DNA of 64,000 nt from Hofstenia miamia (lineage: Eukaryota; Xenacoelomorpha; Acoela). The number at the start of each line of letters is the position of its first letter. Position 1 is the first letter of the stretch. The position numbers and the translations under genes were made by a program. The stretch spans positions 1,740,689 to 1,804,688 of the forward strand of contig SCFE01000057.1 of NCBI GenBank assembly GCA_004352715.1. The letters run 5' to 3'. The notes below the pieces were generated by a model that saw only the letters and a list, made by a program, of their open reading frames with translations, ran no database searches and was not told the DNA's origin. Shown here in pieces: positions 24,069 through 35,817 of the stretch.

Positions 24069-27000
24069 ATGGGGGAGATTGTCAAGGAAACTGAGGATTA
24101 TGTGATTTATGCAGATAATTTTACTTCCGTTGCGAATGTTGAGCTCTACAAACAAGAGTGGCGAACTAAGAGAGAATGCAGGTAAACATTCTTTATTAAA
24201 TTGTACCAAGTATTTGTACAGTCTGCTTTTGTTGAACTAAAATTATTTTAAATTGTATTCAATAATTATTAATTAGGAGGTATTCTATTCGATCACTCCT
24301 AATTTTTTTCATTTTAAATGGTGGATGCATTATATACGACAGGAAAGATGATTGTCTCTGGGATTCCAATTAATTTAGTCCTTGATATGGGGAACTGACA
24401 TTTGAATATTACTAAGCTTGTTCTCAATTGAATCAGAAAGCTTTCAATTGAATTATTCTATTGTATTGCGCATTACTTTGTTTATATCTTTGAGAAACTT
24501 TTACCTATGCAAATTTACAGTTTTCTCAATGACAATAGGATTCTATCAGACAATCAATTTGGATTTAGGCCTAAGTATAGCGCAACAGATGTAATTTTAT
24601 CAATTACAGAAACAATTAAATCAAATTTAAAAATAATTTTTCTACATCTATTGCCTTACTGGATCTCTGTAAAGCATTTAATTCAATTAATTTCAACATT
24701 TTAGCGGGCAATCTTGAAAATCAAGGTTTCAATAAAAATGCTACACATTTCATTATGGATTTCTTAATGCTACGGTTAGAGTATGTGATTGGTGGCAAGT
24801 GCTGTCACAATAATTATATCGAGTAGTTAGAGGTTACAGATCATGCGTGACCAATCACATAGTCTAATTGCAGCCTAAGTAATCAAAGACAAAGGAAAAA
24901 AACGCCACTTATTCCGATTATATTATTACTAATCTTGGTGTTCCTCAAGGAACAGTATTAGAACCACCTTTATTTGCATTATATGTTAATGATACATCGA
25001 ATACTTTGAATAACGGAATGATTTATCAATATGCGGATGGTACATGTATAATGACAGACTCAAAAAATCCATATGAAGCAACCACGCATTTAGCGAACGA
25101 CATTGAATTTCTAACTGAATATTTTCATAAAAACAAGTCACAATTTATTACATTCCCACCAAAGAAATACCAAAAAATCTAATAATATCAAAATTTAAGT
25201 AGAAGTTAGTGAGATTAGTCAAAGCAATTCTATTAATTATCTTGGAGTAGAATTGATAGAGATATAACATTTAATAAATTTTTTCACTAAAATGCATTCA
25301 AATAGCCTCTGGAATTTTGTATCTATATCATTTTCGCAATGTAGGACAGGCCTTTGAAACAAAAATTCTAAATTATTTTGTGCTAAGTAACTTCCATTAT
25401 TGTAATTTTTTATTCTAAAATATCACATTAAACAATCGGTTATCATTGACAAAAATGTTCAACTGGGCATTACAAACTCTGAATTATATCGATAAGCATA
25501 AATCAGTGAGTAATTTAATAAAAGCTGGCAATGTTGCACCGTTGTGTTTAATTCAATATCAAACTTTTTGTATGATACGCAAGTATGTACACAATGCAAA
25601 ATCCTTGCATTTTTAAACAATTATATGAAAACCAGTTATATTGCAGTATTAATCGTCCCAATTCGTTTTCTTTTAAAGCTTCTAAATTATGGAATGATTT
25701 AAATGCTAAAATATAAATGGCACACAATTATAAACATTTCCCACTAAAAATTTAAGAACTTTATTATCCAAACAATCCCTATTAGGAAAATCAAATCAAT
25801 TAAATACTTGGATATATTGCATTTAAAATGGAGGCCTATTAAGTAATACCGCATATTAATGATTTTTTAAATCTACATGTATAGTAGTGTGTACTATTGT
25901 TTCGTTATTATGCAATAAATTTGCTTTAACTCTATTGTAGAATAACCCACTAGGGTTTGTCATTTTTTACTGTCACTTTTTAATATGTACAATTAACAAC
26001 AGATTATTTGCAATTGAAATTATCAGATCTGCGTACACATCAGGTAATTGCCGCGCAACAAATTATTTGATTTTCCCTTATGCATTACCCACTGCATCTA
26101 TCATCGAAAACCATGATGTTTTATCATTGTTAACAGTGTTGCAGACTTTTTTCCAGGCCATCGCTCTGAAGAGCAATTAAATCGATTTCCACGCAGCATC
26201 CTCCCTGATGTGTGCATCTGTTTTACATAAACTACACTATATTTTGGATTCAGATTCAGATTTGCGAATCAATTGCCTGAATATTCACATGGGAATTCGA
26301 AGTACAAAAAGTCAATTCTCAGAGGCATACTTTATTACAAGAACCTAAAGGTATTATGACCAGTAAAACCACTGGACTTCATGATCTCTAAGCTATTCAA
26401 GCAATTCAATTTAACAAAAGTACTGTTTTTCCTTGCATATGCACATCTCTGGTAATATGAACAACCCCGCGGATTGTAAATTAGTAGCTAACTTCAATTT
26501 TTTAAGTATTCTGGAAAATTTACATACATGCGCTTAAATTGAAACATATTCTTTCAACAATTGGTAATGAAGTATATTTAATGACCTAATAATATATTTA
26601 CAAATTATTTGCAATTAGCTATATAGAATTAGTGTAATTATGCAAAATTGGCTACATAGAAATATAATTGGGGTATGATTTCTAAATAGGGAATGCATAT
26701 TATCAATAAGGCATTGCTTATCTACATGATTAAGTCGGTTCGATTAAATCGTGAAATTAAGACCCGCCTTTACACAAAGAAGTTGAAATTGTTTTTTGGA
26801 ATCAAATGGAATGAAGCTTTTCTTAAGAATTTCGACAAATATTTCCACCTATTTACTCAACTTAGGATTAATATTTATTTAATTGAATATTTTATTCCCA
26901 TTTTAAAAATTTTCTAACGTCAACATTACGCAACCTCAATTGAATTTGTATCGTATTATTTTTAGTACACTATTATCTACATAACGTAATATAGGGCTCT

Positions 27001-30000
27001 TCTTCTTTTCATCCATGGTATGCATACTCACAGTTCTACATTCCAAGCTTTTGCTGCACATCTAGCGAAAGACGGCATCAGCACGTTTTCACATGACAAT
27101 TGTAAGTTGCTTTCATTCGCTTTAATTCCATACCATCTCAGTTATTTATAGTACATATACTTTATATATGTGATCCATTGATTAGACGGTCACGGTCTAA
27201 GTAAAGGCGAACGTGTATTTCCACCATCATTCGATGTTTACGTTGATGATGCGGTCGCTCACGTCAGAGACATAAAGTCACAGTTTCCACATCTCCCCGT
27301 ATTTATTTCTGGACAGTCAATGGTGAGAAACTATCAACATTGAATAAATTTTTTTTGATCTTAAACTGCCTTTTTCATTTTCGTTCTTAACCCGAAACCA
27401 TTAGCTCTTCCAAAGAATGAGGTGTGCCCGATCTTTGACTTTGGGTGCTCTATCTACATAAATAGATTAGTTGTTGCTACCATGTACTTTCGACCTCCTG
27501 ATTACATAAACTTTTGGAATGGTAAGAATTGAAAACTTTGTAAAGAATTGGAATTTTCCATAAAAAATAGTGTATCTTTTCAAGTACTTCAGTTTCAGCA
27601 ATAAACTTTAGTACAAATTTTCAACATTGTTCGAGTACTTTCACCAATAGATGTGTCCATATTTCAGAATTTCCAAATTTCATAATAAACTTTGGGAAAT
27701 TACTTAAAAATGTGGAGAAACAGTTTTTTCTGTATAAATCATATTCGCAGTTTAAGGTTAAAACACAATTTTTAGATCAGCAAATTTAGGGAGCAACCTA
27801 GAATAATTGTTAGGTTGTTTTTTGACAAGCACGCTTGTGTAAATACAGGTGTTTTGGTCATACATTATTAATTGCCTTCCAGTCACAATAATTGTGCGTT
27901 TACTGTTAAAAATTGTATTAAAAAAGTATTTTATACTTTTTTAATACAATTTTTCACTCATTGAGTTGTTTTATGATAATGAGGTAGCAACGACAAAGTA
28001 CGTGTAATATAAATTCTAAATCTACATTACCCAAATGAAAATTCTAAAATTACATTCACCATGATCTAATATAGGATAGGTCCACGCCATACTAGCATGC
28101 ATCTATAAACCATAATCGTTGTTGCCAACGGACATTCATTCATTCTAATGAAAATATCTTACATTTTATATTAAAGTATGCATTTTAGGTAGATCTTGAA
28201 AGAACTATAGTTGTCAGTTTTTCTTAACTTTAGTGATGCTCTTTATATGCAAAAAACTATTAAAATTTGAACATATTGCAAAACTGAGTTAATGATAAAA
28301 ACTTCGCGAAATTAAATTCTATACATGGAGGAGATATTACCTTTAATGAATTGTGCTACAGTAGAATTACTCATTGAATGAACTTCAAATTTAACCACAG
28401 ACTTTGGCTTATCCTTAATTTTGAGAAATATATGTATGTAAATCGCATCTACTTGATCCTATTCTACAAAACGGCCCTGTGTTTCACTAATAGGCCTTCT
28501 CTTCAGGAATGCATCTTTTTCATAAATAGTTTTCTTGATTAAATGCTTTAATAAACGCTCGATACTAAAAAATCAGTATAAAATAAATTTAGTTAATTAC
28601 ATTTTTAAAAATTTATAAGATTCTTAAGTCATATGCACGAGTCTAAATTGTAATTGTAGCTTATGGTTTGGACAACCTACTTAAGTTTCACCTTTTGAAT
28701 TTTTTGATAGTTAATGTAAACAGAAGGGTTGTAGAATAATTTCATATTTTTTGCAATTGATTTTGCATAAACAATTTGTGGACAGTGTTGCGTTAATTTA
28801 CCTCGGTGTTTTTAGGGTGGTTTAGTTTGTTTACTGGTTGCAGCAAACAATCCAAATTTGGTGGATGGTACAGTTTTCCTAGCTCCTTCTCTCGAGCCTA
28901 ATGAAAAAACCTCGTCGCCATATTCGCCATTGGTAATTTCTTTCTATTGTTCTCATATATATTACATTATTTAGTTACCATTTATGCGTCTAGCAGTTTT
29001 TCTATTTCCGAAAATGGCCGTTCCTGGAATTTTTCGTGGTAGTCGGCGTCTAACTACTGATCCACAAGAAAAGGTATTTGAATTGAATGCTGTTTTCAGT
29101 AGCGGTTTATCTTGGTTTGTTTATCAAGTTTTATCTAAAACGACATTCGATTTTTTCAAACAATTTTTTTAAGGGAGATTGATTTTGGTTGAATTCTTTA
29201 ATAAATCACCATAAGTAAGCTAAACATAGAATCGTAACTCATTTTATAATTCAAGAATAATATTTTGTTTTTTCGGCCTATTGAACGTTGATGCATGAAT
29301 TGGTGCAAGCTGCTATCTCAACTATAAATAGTTTAGTTATTACATGTAACATTTTTACTTTCAATGAATTATGAGCCGATTAGTCATTTTTCATAACTAT
29401 GTTACCCACCTTTTATTTTAAGTTACAGTTAAAACAAGTACAAATCACCCCTTTTTGAAATTTCATTCGAGTAGATGTTCACGTAGTATAGTTTCTCTTA
29501 TTAAAGATTTACATGCACACAACATCACTTAGCATATCTCAACAAGTTTTCCTCCTTGGATTTTATTGGCGCGCAGTGTGTACGTGCTGCGTGTGAATTA
29601 AGTCTGTTCTATTTCTGATACTTGCATTTGCTGTTAATCTTTTGAAGTAGTATAGAGCGTATTAGCAAACTATTTTTCAAGAAGGATAGAAAAATTGTCA
29701 AATGAATATAGAGATATCTTCAAATGCCAAAGCTCGATTAGTTTCTCTGTCATATACTTAAACCAATAAGATTTGCGTTTTTTACTTTATCACTCACTAC
29801 AGCACACAATAGAAACGTTCTTGGCAATTATATCAAGGAATTTTCGATATCTATAAAATGATTTGCTGACACATTTTACTCAAAATGTGTTATTAAATTT
29901 TTTTCTGAATAGCAGCTTCGACTTTTAAGTGAGTTGACTAAGGATGATGAGTTGAAATGTATAAAATAATTTTGCTACTTTTGTGGTATTTTTTAATTGA

Positions 30001-32696
30001 AGAAGCAATCAAAATGAGCCACAAAATTTCAACGCAAAATAATGCAAATTTGAATATGAGGTATTTTTCAACAAACCTGAATTCAGAATGTATTATGTCT
30101 TGACAATTACTGAAAAGTGCTTCTTTCAGATATTGTTTTTCAATTTCAGGTTCTATTTTTATTCCTTTGCTAAGACGTTTTATTATTCTCAGTTTTAAGA
30201 TTTGCATAAAAGTACTTAGTCTAAAATCTTTAAATTTACGTTTTTGTTTTTCAATGCTTATATGATTGTCTTGATTAAATCTTATTCCAATGTTAGAGTA
30301 TTTTCACTAGGCTATTTGAACTGATTTAAGGGTTGAATCATTGCTGTGGGCACACCTGTCAATTTATTAAGTGATCACTATTTAGACGTTAAATAATTCC
30401 AAATGCTTATTTACTCTTAAACAGTATAAGTAAACATTTAGCCAGAAATATTGCGGAAGGATCAAACTTCTTACAGAGGCCATCCATATGTGCGCCACAT
30501 ATTTCTTATCATGAATGCAATGAAGGAATCGAAGCCTCTTTGGAAAAACGTCTCTCTTCCCTTGCTGGTTGTCGTAGGTTCTGACGACGAACTCATTTCT
30601 CATATTGCTTGTGAAGAGTTTGTAAAAGTTGCTTCTTCCGATGACAAAAAACTAAAAGTAAACTTTTCATTATATCTATGCCAGGAATCTGCTTTCGTCG
30701 GCATAATGCATTGCATCTTAGTGGTAATAACAAATTTCACTTAAGTAATTTGCTTATTTGGTATATGTAATATGTAATGGAAATGTACATGCCAACCAAA
30801 TTAAGATATATCATTGTGAACATAAAGTGAAACTAAACATTTCATTTATTAAAAGTGCGTTCCGGTTTTTAGTTTTGCTATTAGGTGGCACATTTACAAT
30901 CATTTCAATGCTTTCCGAAAATTTGCGTTTTTAATCGTAGAGTTTTGAAACATTCCCAATTTTTTATTATATAATATATTATTTTTTCGTTTCCTTGCAC
31001 CTTATTTTGTATCTTGCAGTGCTCAAAATGTTTCAGCCTTAATCTGCCGCACGTTTTTCATCATCTTAAAAAGTACATGAAGTAACAATTCTAGTATATA
31101 ATTTAACCTGTAAAATACCCCATTAGTCATATATAAAGAAGCTGGTCATGAAAGGAAATACTAGATTAAAGGCATTACGAAAATAATAATCTTTAGGCGT
31201 TTCACAAATTTATCTAAAACAATTTTAAAACATTTCTATTTCGTATATTTTGAAGCAACTAACACGTATGGCACTTCGCTGTTACAAATCGTCAATATGA
31301 ACAACATGAAAATGATTGGGGATGAGCTAACCTAATTGTATTTAAATTAGCCCTTCAAAATCACTTTTTGAGCGAGGAATAATGTTAGGCTTTTTGAAAA
31401 ATCATCTACGCTTTTTTCCCCTGATGAGTCACCTAATTCCTGTTACCTCAACATGCTCAAAAACTAAATGCAGGTCAGATTACAAGAACAACTCGGTACA
31501 GAAACAGTTTTATCCTATCGATGATACCTTAATTCTAAATATTTTGTTTATAATTAATTTCAATCTTGCATTCTTGTGAATGTCTAAGGAATGAAGTTTA
31601 TTTTCTATTTTGTTAGGAACCACACATCTATGTGTAACTGTGTTATCGTATGATGGTGATCATTGTGCTAGAAAAATTTCCTATGTTTGAAGTAAATTAT
31701 TACCCATTTTTCAATCAAAAATATGATTTTGTAGACATTTTCAAATACTTCCCTTACCTAATGTTCAGATAATAACAGGTTTAAAACTCATGGCCCCGAA
31801 CAACTAAACTCAATTAACCTTGAACTGCCTGACGTTCGTTTTGAACACAAACCGTTTTTCCATATTTACAAGGAATTGTCTCCAAGCCTATTAGTCAATT
31901 TGAAAATCTTGGGGTATGGGTAAGTCTATTGGGAAACATCCTTTAATGCAATGTTGGAAATTTCTTTTGATTCGTGTTGCTGTGGCTTTCAAAGAACTCT
32001 AACTGTTTCTTGATATGTGCAAAGATATTCCAAATTCATTGAGGCGTGCCGTGCCCAAAGTCAGAGGTCGCGGATTTAGTGCGAAAAGAAAGAGGACACT
32101 CTCCTCTATCAGGTGATGCTTTCAAATTGAGCATAGCTTTCATAGTTTTGAGCTATAATTGTTTAAAAAAATTTTATAGGATCATGAAAATTCTTCAGAA
32201 GTTAATTTACTTCTTATAAATAACCCGTCTAAGCCACAATTAAACTCACGATTTTAAGGCGTAAATAATATTGAAGATACCGCTCTATCCTAAACTGTTT
32301 TGGATTTTGAATATCTTTAAATGTATTCGTGAGTTATGAGCGTTTATTAAAGTTTTTTAAAGAAACCATCACTACTCGGTCAATCGGGTTAAATAAGTAT
32401 TTAATGGTAATATTTTACAGTAGGTGTTCATTAATTGTTAATATAATAATATAACATGTATATTTCGTAAAAAAAATTATATCAATTTATATTAGTCTTT
32501 CCTTGTTTTTAGAGAGCTTCTCATTTCCAAATTATGTAATGAAATATTACCTAATTGACTGATAAATAGAAAATGTTTTTAGGTTTACCAAGGATTAAAA
32601 CATTCTTTAACCCAGGGTAGTTGCGAAACGACAGCTGAGTTATTAAGTGACTTGGGAAAATGGATCATAGATCGAGTTCCTAATAAGAGTGTTTAG
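24069..32696 (+). CDS. MGLL: Monoglyceride lipase-like serine hydrolase (MGLL homolog), 7 exons, 300 aa
   Basis: Exons: 24069-24181, 26995-27101, 27186-27322, 28816-28932, 28975-29073, 30442-30657 and 32583-32696. All introns are GT-AG, every junction is in phase, and the total is 903 nt with a TAG stop. The product is an alpha/beta hydrolase (S33-type lysophospholipase) that would split monoacylglycerols to glycerol and fatty acid, probably at membranes. An oxyanion HG lies at 45-46, the nucleophile elbow GQSMGG has Ser118, the acid in GSDDEL is Asp239/240, and His270 is in KHSL; length and spacing match human MGLL (303 aa; Ser122/Asp239/His269). The elbow has Gln where MGLL has His. The frame is open upstream to an ATG at 23967 with a hydrophobic stretch, so a membrane-anchored longer start is possible; AG sites just before 24069 favour the shorter one. 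Intron 1 holds LINE debris. Confidence 0.9.
24505..25795 (+). pseudogene. LINE RT fragment inside intron 1 of the lipase gene
   Basis: Same strand as the host gene. 24507-24704 contains the SDNQFGFRPKYSATDVI block. After a 103-bp MITE, LSNQRQ is followed by NLGVPQGTVLEP and FALYVNDT (24930-25000), then QYADGT, where the RT catalytic box YADD has become YADG, and a PP region near 25160. The C-terminal FSFKASKLWNDLN block is near 25670-25710. Stops are frequent, so the element is dead. It shares its motif wording with the LINE at 35818-37320 (GTILEP/GTVLEP, SLYVND/ALYVND) and probably belongs to the same family. Confidence 0.75.
24773..24875. mobile_element. 103-bp MITE inside the LINE fragment, TA flanks
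   Basis: The ends are imperfect inverted repeats sharing TTAGA.TATGTGATTGGT. TA flanks each side (24771-24772, 24876-24877). Skipping it restores the LINE frame across DFLM and LSNQRQ. The TA duplication suggests a Tc1/mariner-type relative. Confidence 0.75.
27580..27690. repeat. Dispersed repeat in lipase intron 3 (see 15790-15910)
   Basis: Shares ordered words AAGTACTTCAG, TTTAGTACAAATTTTC and TTTCACCAATAGATGTGTCC with 15790-15910. Confidence 0.5.
27908..27954. repeat. Perfect 21-bp inverted repeat with 5-nt spacer
   Basis: AAAAATTGTATTAAAAAAGT plus a final A (27908-27928) is followed by TTTTA and then its exact reverse complement (27934-27954). It lies in intron 3 of the lipase gene. It is either the core of a small MITE or a hairpin in the pre-mRNA. 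Confidence 0.85.
31779..32112 (+). other. Two exon-like blocks in lipase intron 6, origin unknown
   Basis: 31779-31919 is open in one frame (FKTHGPEQLNS... to ...LVNLKILGYG), is preceded by AATAACAG and followed by GTAAGT. 32035-32112 is preceded by GTGCAAAG and followed by GTGATG, and is open in one frame (AVPKVRGRGFSAKRKRTLSS). Neither resembles lipase sequence. If the first were spliced into the lipase mRNA, phase 0 would read GTT TAA and stop at once. No family was recognised. They could be a nested gene fragment, a transposon exon or a poison exon. Confidence 0.3.
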
Positions 32697-33467
32697 TGCG
32701 GCGTTTTACAATATTTATTTTTTGTTTCAAAGTTTTACTGTCTCACAATTTTGCATGTTTTTAGTTGTAAATAGTTTGTACATTGAATTGAATTGTAAAC
32801 CACTGTGCAATAGATTTGAATTCTTTTATATCATGTTATTGTTACCATAGATACCTTACCTAATGGGGCTTCACTGTTAAGAATAAGAAAATAGTTAATA
32901 TTTACTTAATGCTGTTATAAAAATGTGATTACTTCATTAATATCATATCTAAGTTCCTCTTAATTTAATTTTATACCTTTGAAAGGCTTTTCTTAAAAAA
33001 TGTTCTTAGTTTTTTGCTGTGATATTATAAATGAATTTTTATTAACCCTGTTGAAATTTGCATGTGAAAGCGTATTAAGTTCTATTTTTCATTTATCGAT
33101 TAAATTTTTAATATTTTTTTGCTATATTTGCCATAAACATAAAATTTACTATTAATTTTTCCAATTACCTTTTCATCGAATATGAAAAATATGCGCTTGA
33201 CATGTAATATGATTAAATTTGTAACATCGTAATAAAATCATTGTTTAGCTAAACTATTAGCTGTTTGCAATTGTAGAATTTTTTATTTTGTTTGGATGAT
33301 TTGTAAAACTACATAAAATATTTATTATATTTTCGGCTCAAATTATTGCATTATTTCATAAAAATTTATAACAAAAGTGTATTTGTTAGAAAAATTAAGA
33401 GGCTGCGTATATTCCATAACAAAACGAATGATGTGTCGTTTTCAGGAGCTTAATTAACCTTAAGAAG
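32697..33467. other. Lipase 3' region, non-coding
   Basis: AT-rich sequence after the lipase stop. AATAAA at about 33230 could serve as a polyadenylation signal, but it lies 530 bases past the stop, so the transcript end is uncertain. Confidence 0.35.
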
Positions 33468-33472
33468 ATGCA

Positions 33473-33503
33473 GATATATTTCAACTTACAAAGTCATCGT
33501 CAG
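33473..33503 (-). ncRNA. Hammerhead-ribozyme-like core, left arm
   Basis: On the minus strand CTGACGA is followed by a stem-II hairpin (GACTT-TGT-AAGTT, after one bulged T), GAAA and ATATATC. The CUGANGA...GAAA arrangement is the hammerhead core that published work reports in Penelope-like elements. Stem III would be the self-complementary AUAUAU, as in dimeric hammerheads. The bulge and weak stem I make activity uncertain. Confidence 0.4.
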
Positions 33504-33965
33504 TTTTACAAATTATTCCCTCTAAATTTACTAGATTTTACAATAATAATTATAATTTATTTAATTTATAAATATAGTCTTCTTCTGTGTTCAAACTTGG
33601 TTGCAAGGATTTTATAAAAATACTCTTAATAATTTTTAAATTACTTGATCTTGATGTCTGATGTAATATGTTTGTTTCAAAATTTAGTCCGCACCTTATT
33701 AGATGATTAGATATATTTGAACTGGTCTCATGTTCCTTAATTCTTCTTGATAGTTCCCTACTAGAAAAACCAATATAATCTTCACCACATGTGCATATTA
33801 TTTGATAAATTATATTTGATTTATTGGTTTCTTCAGTTGTAGATTTTAATTGCAACTTCGTTCTTAGTTTATGATTGTTCTATGTATAAATCTAACTTTT
33901 TCTTTAATTACTGATATAATTATTATTGTAAAATCTAGTAAATTTAGAGAGAATAATTTGTAAAA

Positions 33966-33996
33966 CTGACGATGACTTTGTAAGTCGAAATATATC
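33966..33996 (+). ncRNA. Hammerhead-ribozyme-like core, right arm
   Basis: Same core in the inverted arm: CTGACGA, T bulge, GACTT-TGT-AAGTC, GAAA, TATATC. Stem II is fully paired here, with a C closing base. Confidence 0.4.
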
Positions 33997-34001
33997 TGCA
34001 T

Positions 34002-35604
34002 GTTCCTATTAAGGTAAAACGAATGATCTTCATACAGTTTCCCAATAAAAAAGATAAACACCCAATATTAATAAGTGGGTTTTAACCTTCATTGCCATTT
34101 GACATTGCATAATTAGTAATTTTTAACATGATGAAAATAAGTCATTTCTCCATAGCGGAAATTTTGCTAAATTATTAACACCTGCTTAGTCCACAGCCAT
34201 GAGTTCTCTAAAGATGAATTCAATAGACAATCTAATCTCATTCAAAGACCATATTGCAATATTAAAGAAATTCTGTCCACAGAAGGTATACTTAAGGATT
34301 GTAAACAACTTTTTACAATAATGGCCCACAAATATTTAAATTCTGCCATTTGAGAGTGAAAAGTAGTAGTCATTTTTGGAGTAGTTGTAGAAATTACTTT
34401 TTCTTTATCAATCATTATCATTTTCACAATAAAAAAATGTGATGTGGTAATAATGTTTTATTCATGTTCACTAAATAATTAAAATGTAAATTTATTACAA
34501 AAAAGCTACGTGTTTCAACTTATACACTTAGATGCAAGAGCTCTTAAGTAGTACATAAAACATTATTCGTTATTCTACTTTTCCAACTAGGGATGAAGAA
34601 GAAGACGAAAAATATATAGTTTTCAATGATCGAATTTGCGTTTTTGAATTTTATGGCCTCCACTTTGAATGAGATATGCATGAAATGAAATTAGAGGTCA
34701 GTTTTTCAAATTTTGGCAACATTAATGTAACCATTTTGTCATTGTCCATCTGTTAGTGGTTTTGGTAATAACCTTACTCTAGATGGGTCTGTTATTACTA
34801 GTCATAGTTTACTATCTTTACAAAGATTTAGCAATATGCGACAATATTCGTACTTAATCGCAATAAAAATATAAGTCGATCGACCAAATTATAACTAAAA
34901 CTGCTAATGATATTTGTTTTTATGAGCAAAAACATCTGCTCATAAACGAATATAATTTTCATCACAATGACTTGATGATTTCTCAATGATTTGTTTATTT
35001 TAAGAGACTATCATGCATTGGTTTTTCGGATGTGCTTTAATGCTTTCACGAAATTTCGATTTATTTTAAATATTTTTAACTTTCACTAGAAACTAAAACA
35101 AGTTTTAAATTGTGGCTCATATTGTAGTGAAATGATGTTATTGAAGATACAAATTTACAAAATCTCATTTACTTGACAATAGTAATTATTTATGATTTCA
35201 AAATTAAATTTTGAATTAGTACGGTTAGATAGTTAAGCATATTAACAGAAGTAATAGAGACGTTTTTTAATTTAGTTTATGGATAGATGTCTGTTCATCA
35301 TTTTGCATTATGCAAAGTTCAATTTTTTTGATAAACAAAATGTATATTCAGAAATTGAGAACAATAAATACAGGTACTTGTAATGACTGTGAATATGTCA
35401 AGAAAGGAAATACAAAACAAAATACAATAAACATAACAAATTAAATTATAACATGAATGTGTAATCTATGCATATCAAATTAATTGCTCAATTTAATACA
35501 ATTGCATTGGATAAATTATCTAAGCCAAGAAAGCATGCTGTAGTCGTGCATGCCTTGGTCTTTCTAAAGTAAATCTATCAATCAATCATTTCACCCTATA
35601 TGAA
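34002..35604. other. No gene seen
   Basis: AT-rich DNA without supported coding regions on either strand. Confidence 0.4.
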
Positions 35605-35805
35605 TAGGTAAATAAATTGGTGTGGGAAGAACAGCAAGTAGCCAATCTCAATTTATTTCGCTGGGAGAAAATGCTTGAAAATGATCTAATTTTGAAGTTG
35701 GCTCTTCATCGAAAAGGTTTAACACGGAGCACATTTGCAGGATTTCTTTTCAACAGTTACATAAATGATGGGAAAGACTATACACATTGTAATCTATTTC
35801 AATAA
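35605..35805 (+). CDS. Possible terminal exon of an unidentified gene
   Basis: After ATGAATAG at 35600-35608 an open frame continues as VWEEQQVANLNLFRWEKMLEND, then LALHRKGLTRSTFAGFLFN to a TAA. The mixed charged and hydrophobic composition is more protein-like than neighbouring random frames, and an acceptor-like AG precedes it. No domain was recognised and no partner exon was found. It lies just before a LINE and may be part of an element. Confidence 0.25.
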
Positions 35806-35817
35806 ATACAAATATGT

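Larger units (their letters stand above)
33468..34001 (-). mobile_element. Penelope-like retroelement 3' end: GIY-YIG ORF between inverted repeats
   Basis: The ORF at 33855-33550 (-) reads IIYQIICTCGEDYIGFSSRELSRR, then an IKEH and SNHLIRCG stretch. This is the GIY-YIG endonuclease of Penelope-like elements, where the usual form is VYxIxCxCG..YIGET.R.L..R..EH; here YIGF replaces YIGE. The ORF lies between two 87-nt inverted arms, 33468-33554 and 33915-34001, differing at two positions. Penelope-like elements are known to carry pseudo-LTRs, sometimes inverted. The RT domain is missing, so this is a 5'-truncated copy. Each arm contains a hammerhead-like core (separate entries). Confidence 0.8.

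Noticed and set aside
30382-30603. Minus-strand open frame of 73 codons
   Set aside because: Antisense of lipase exon 6.
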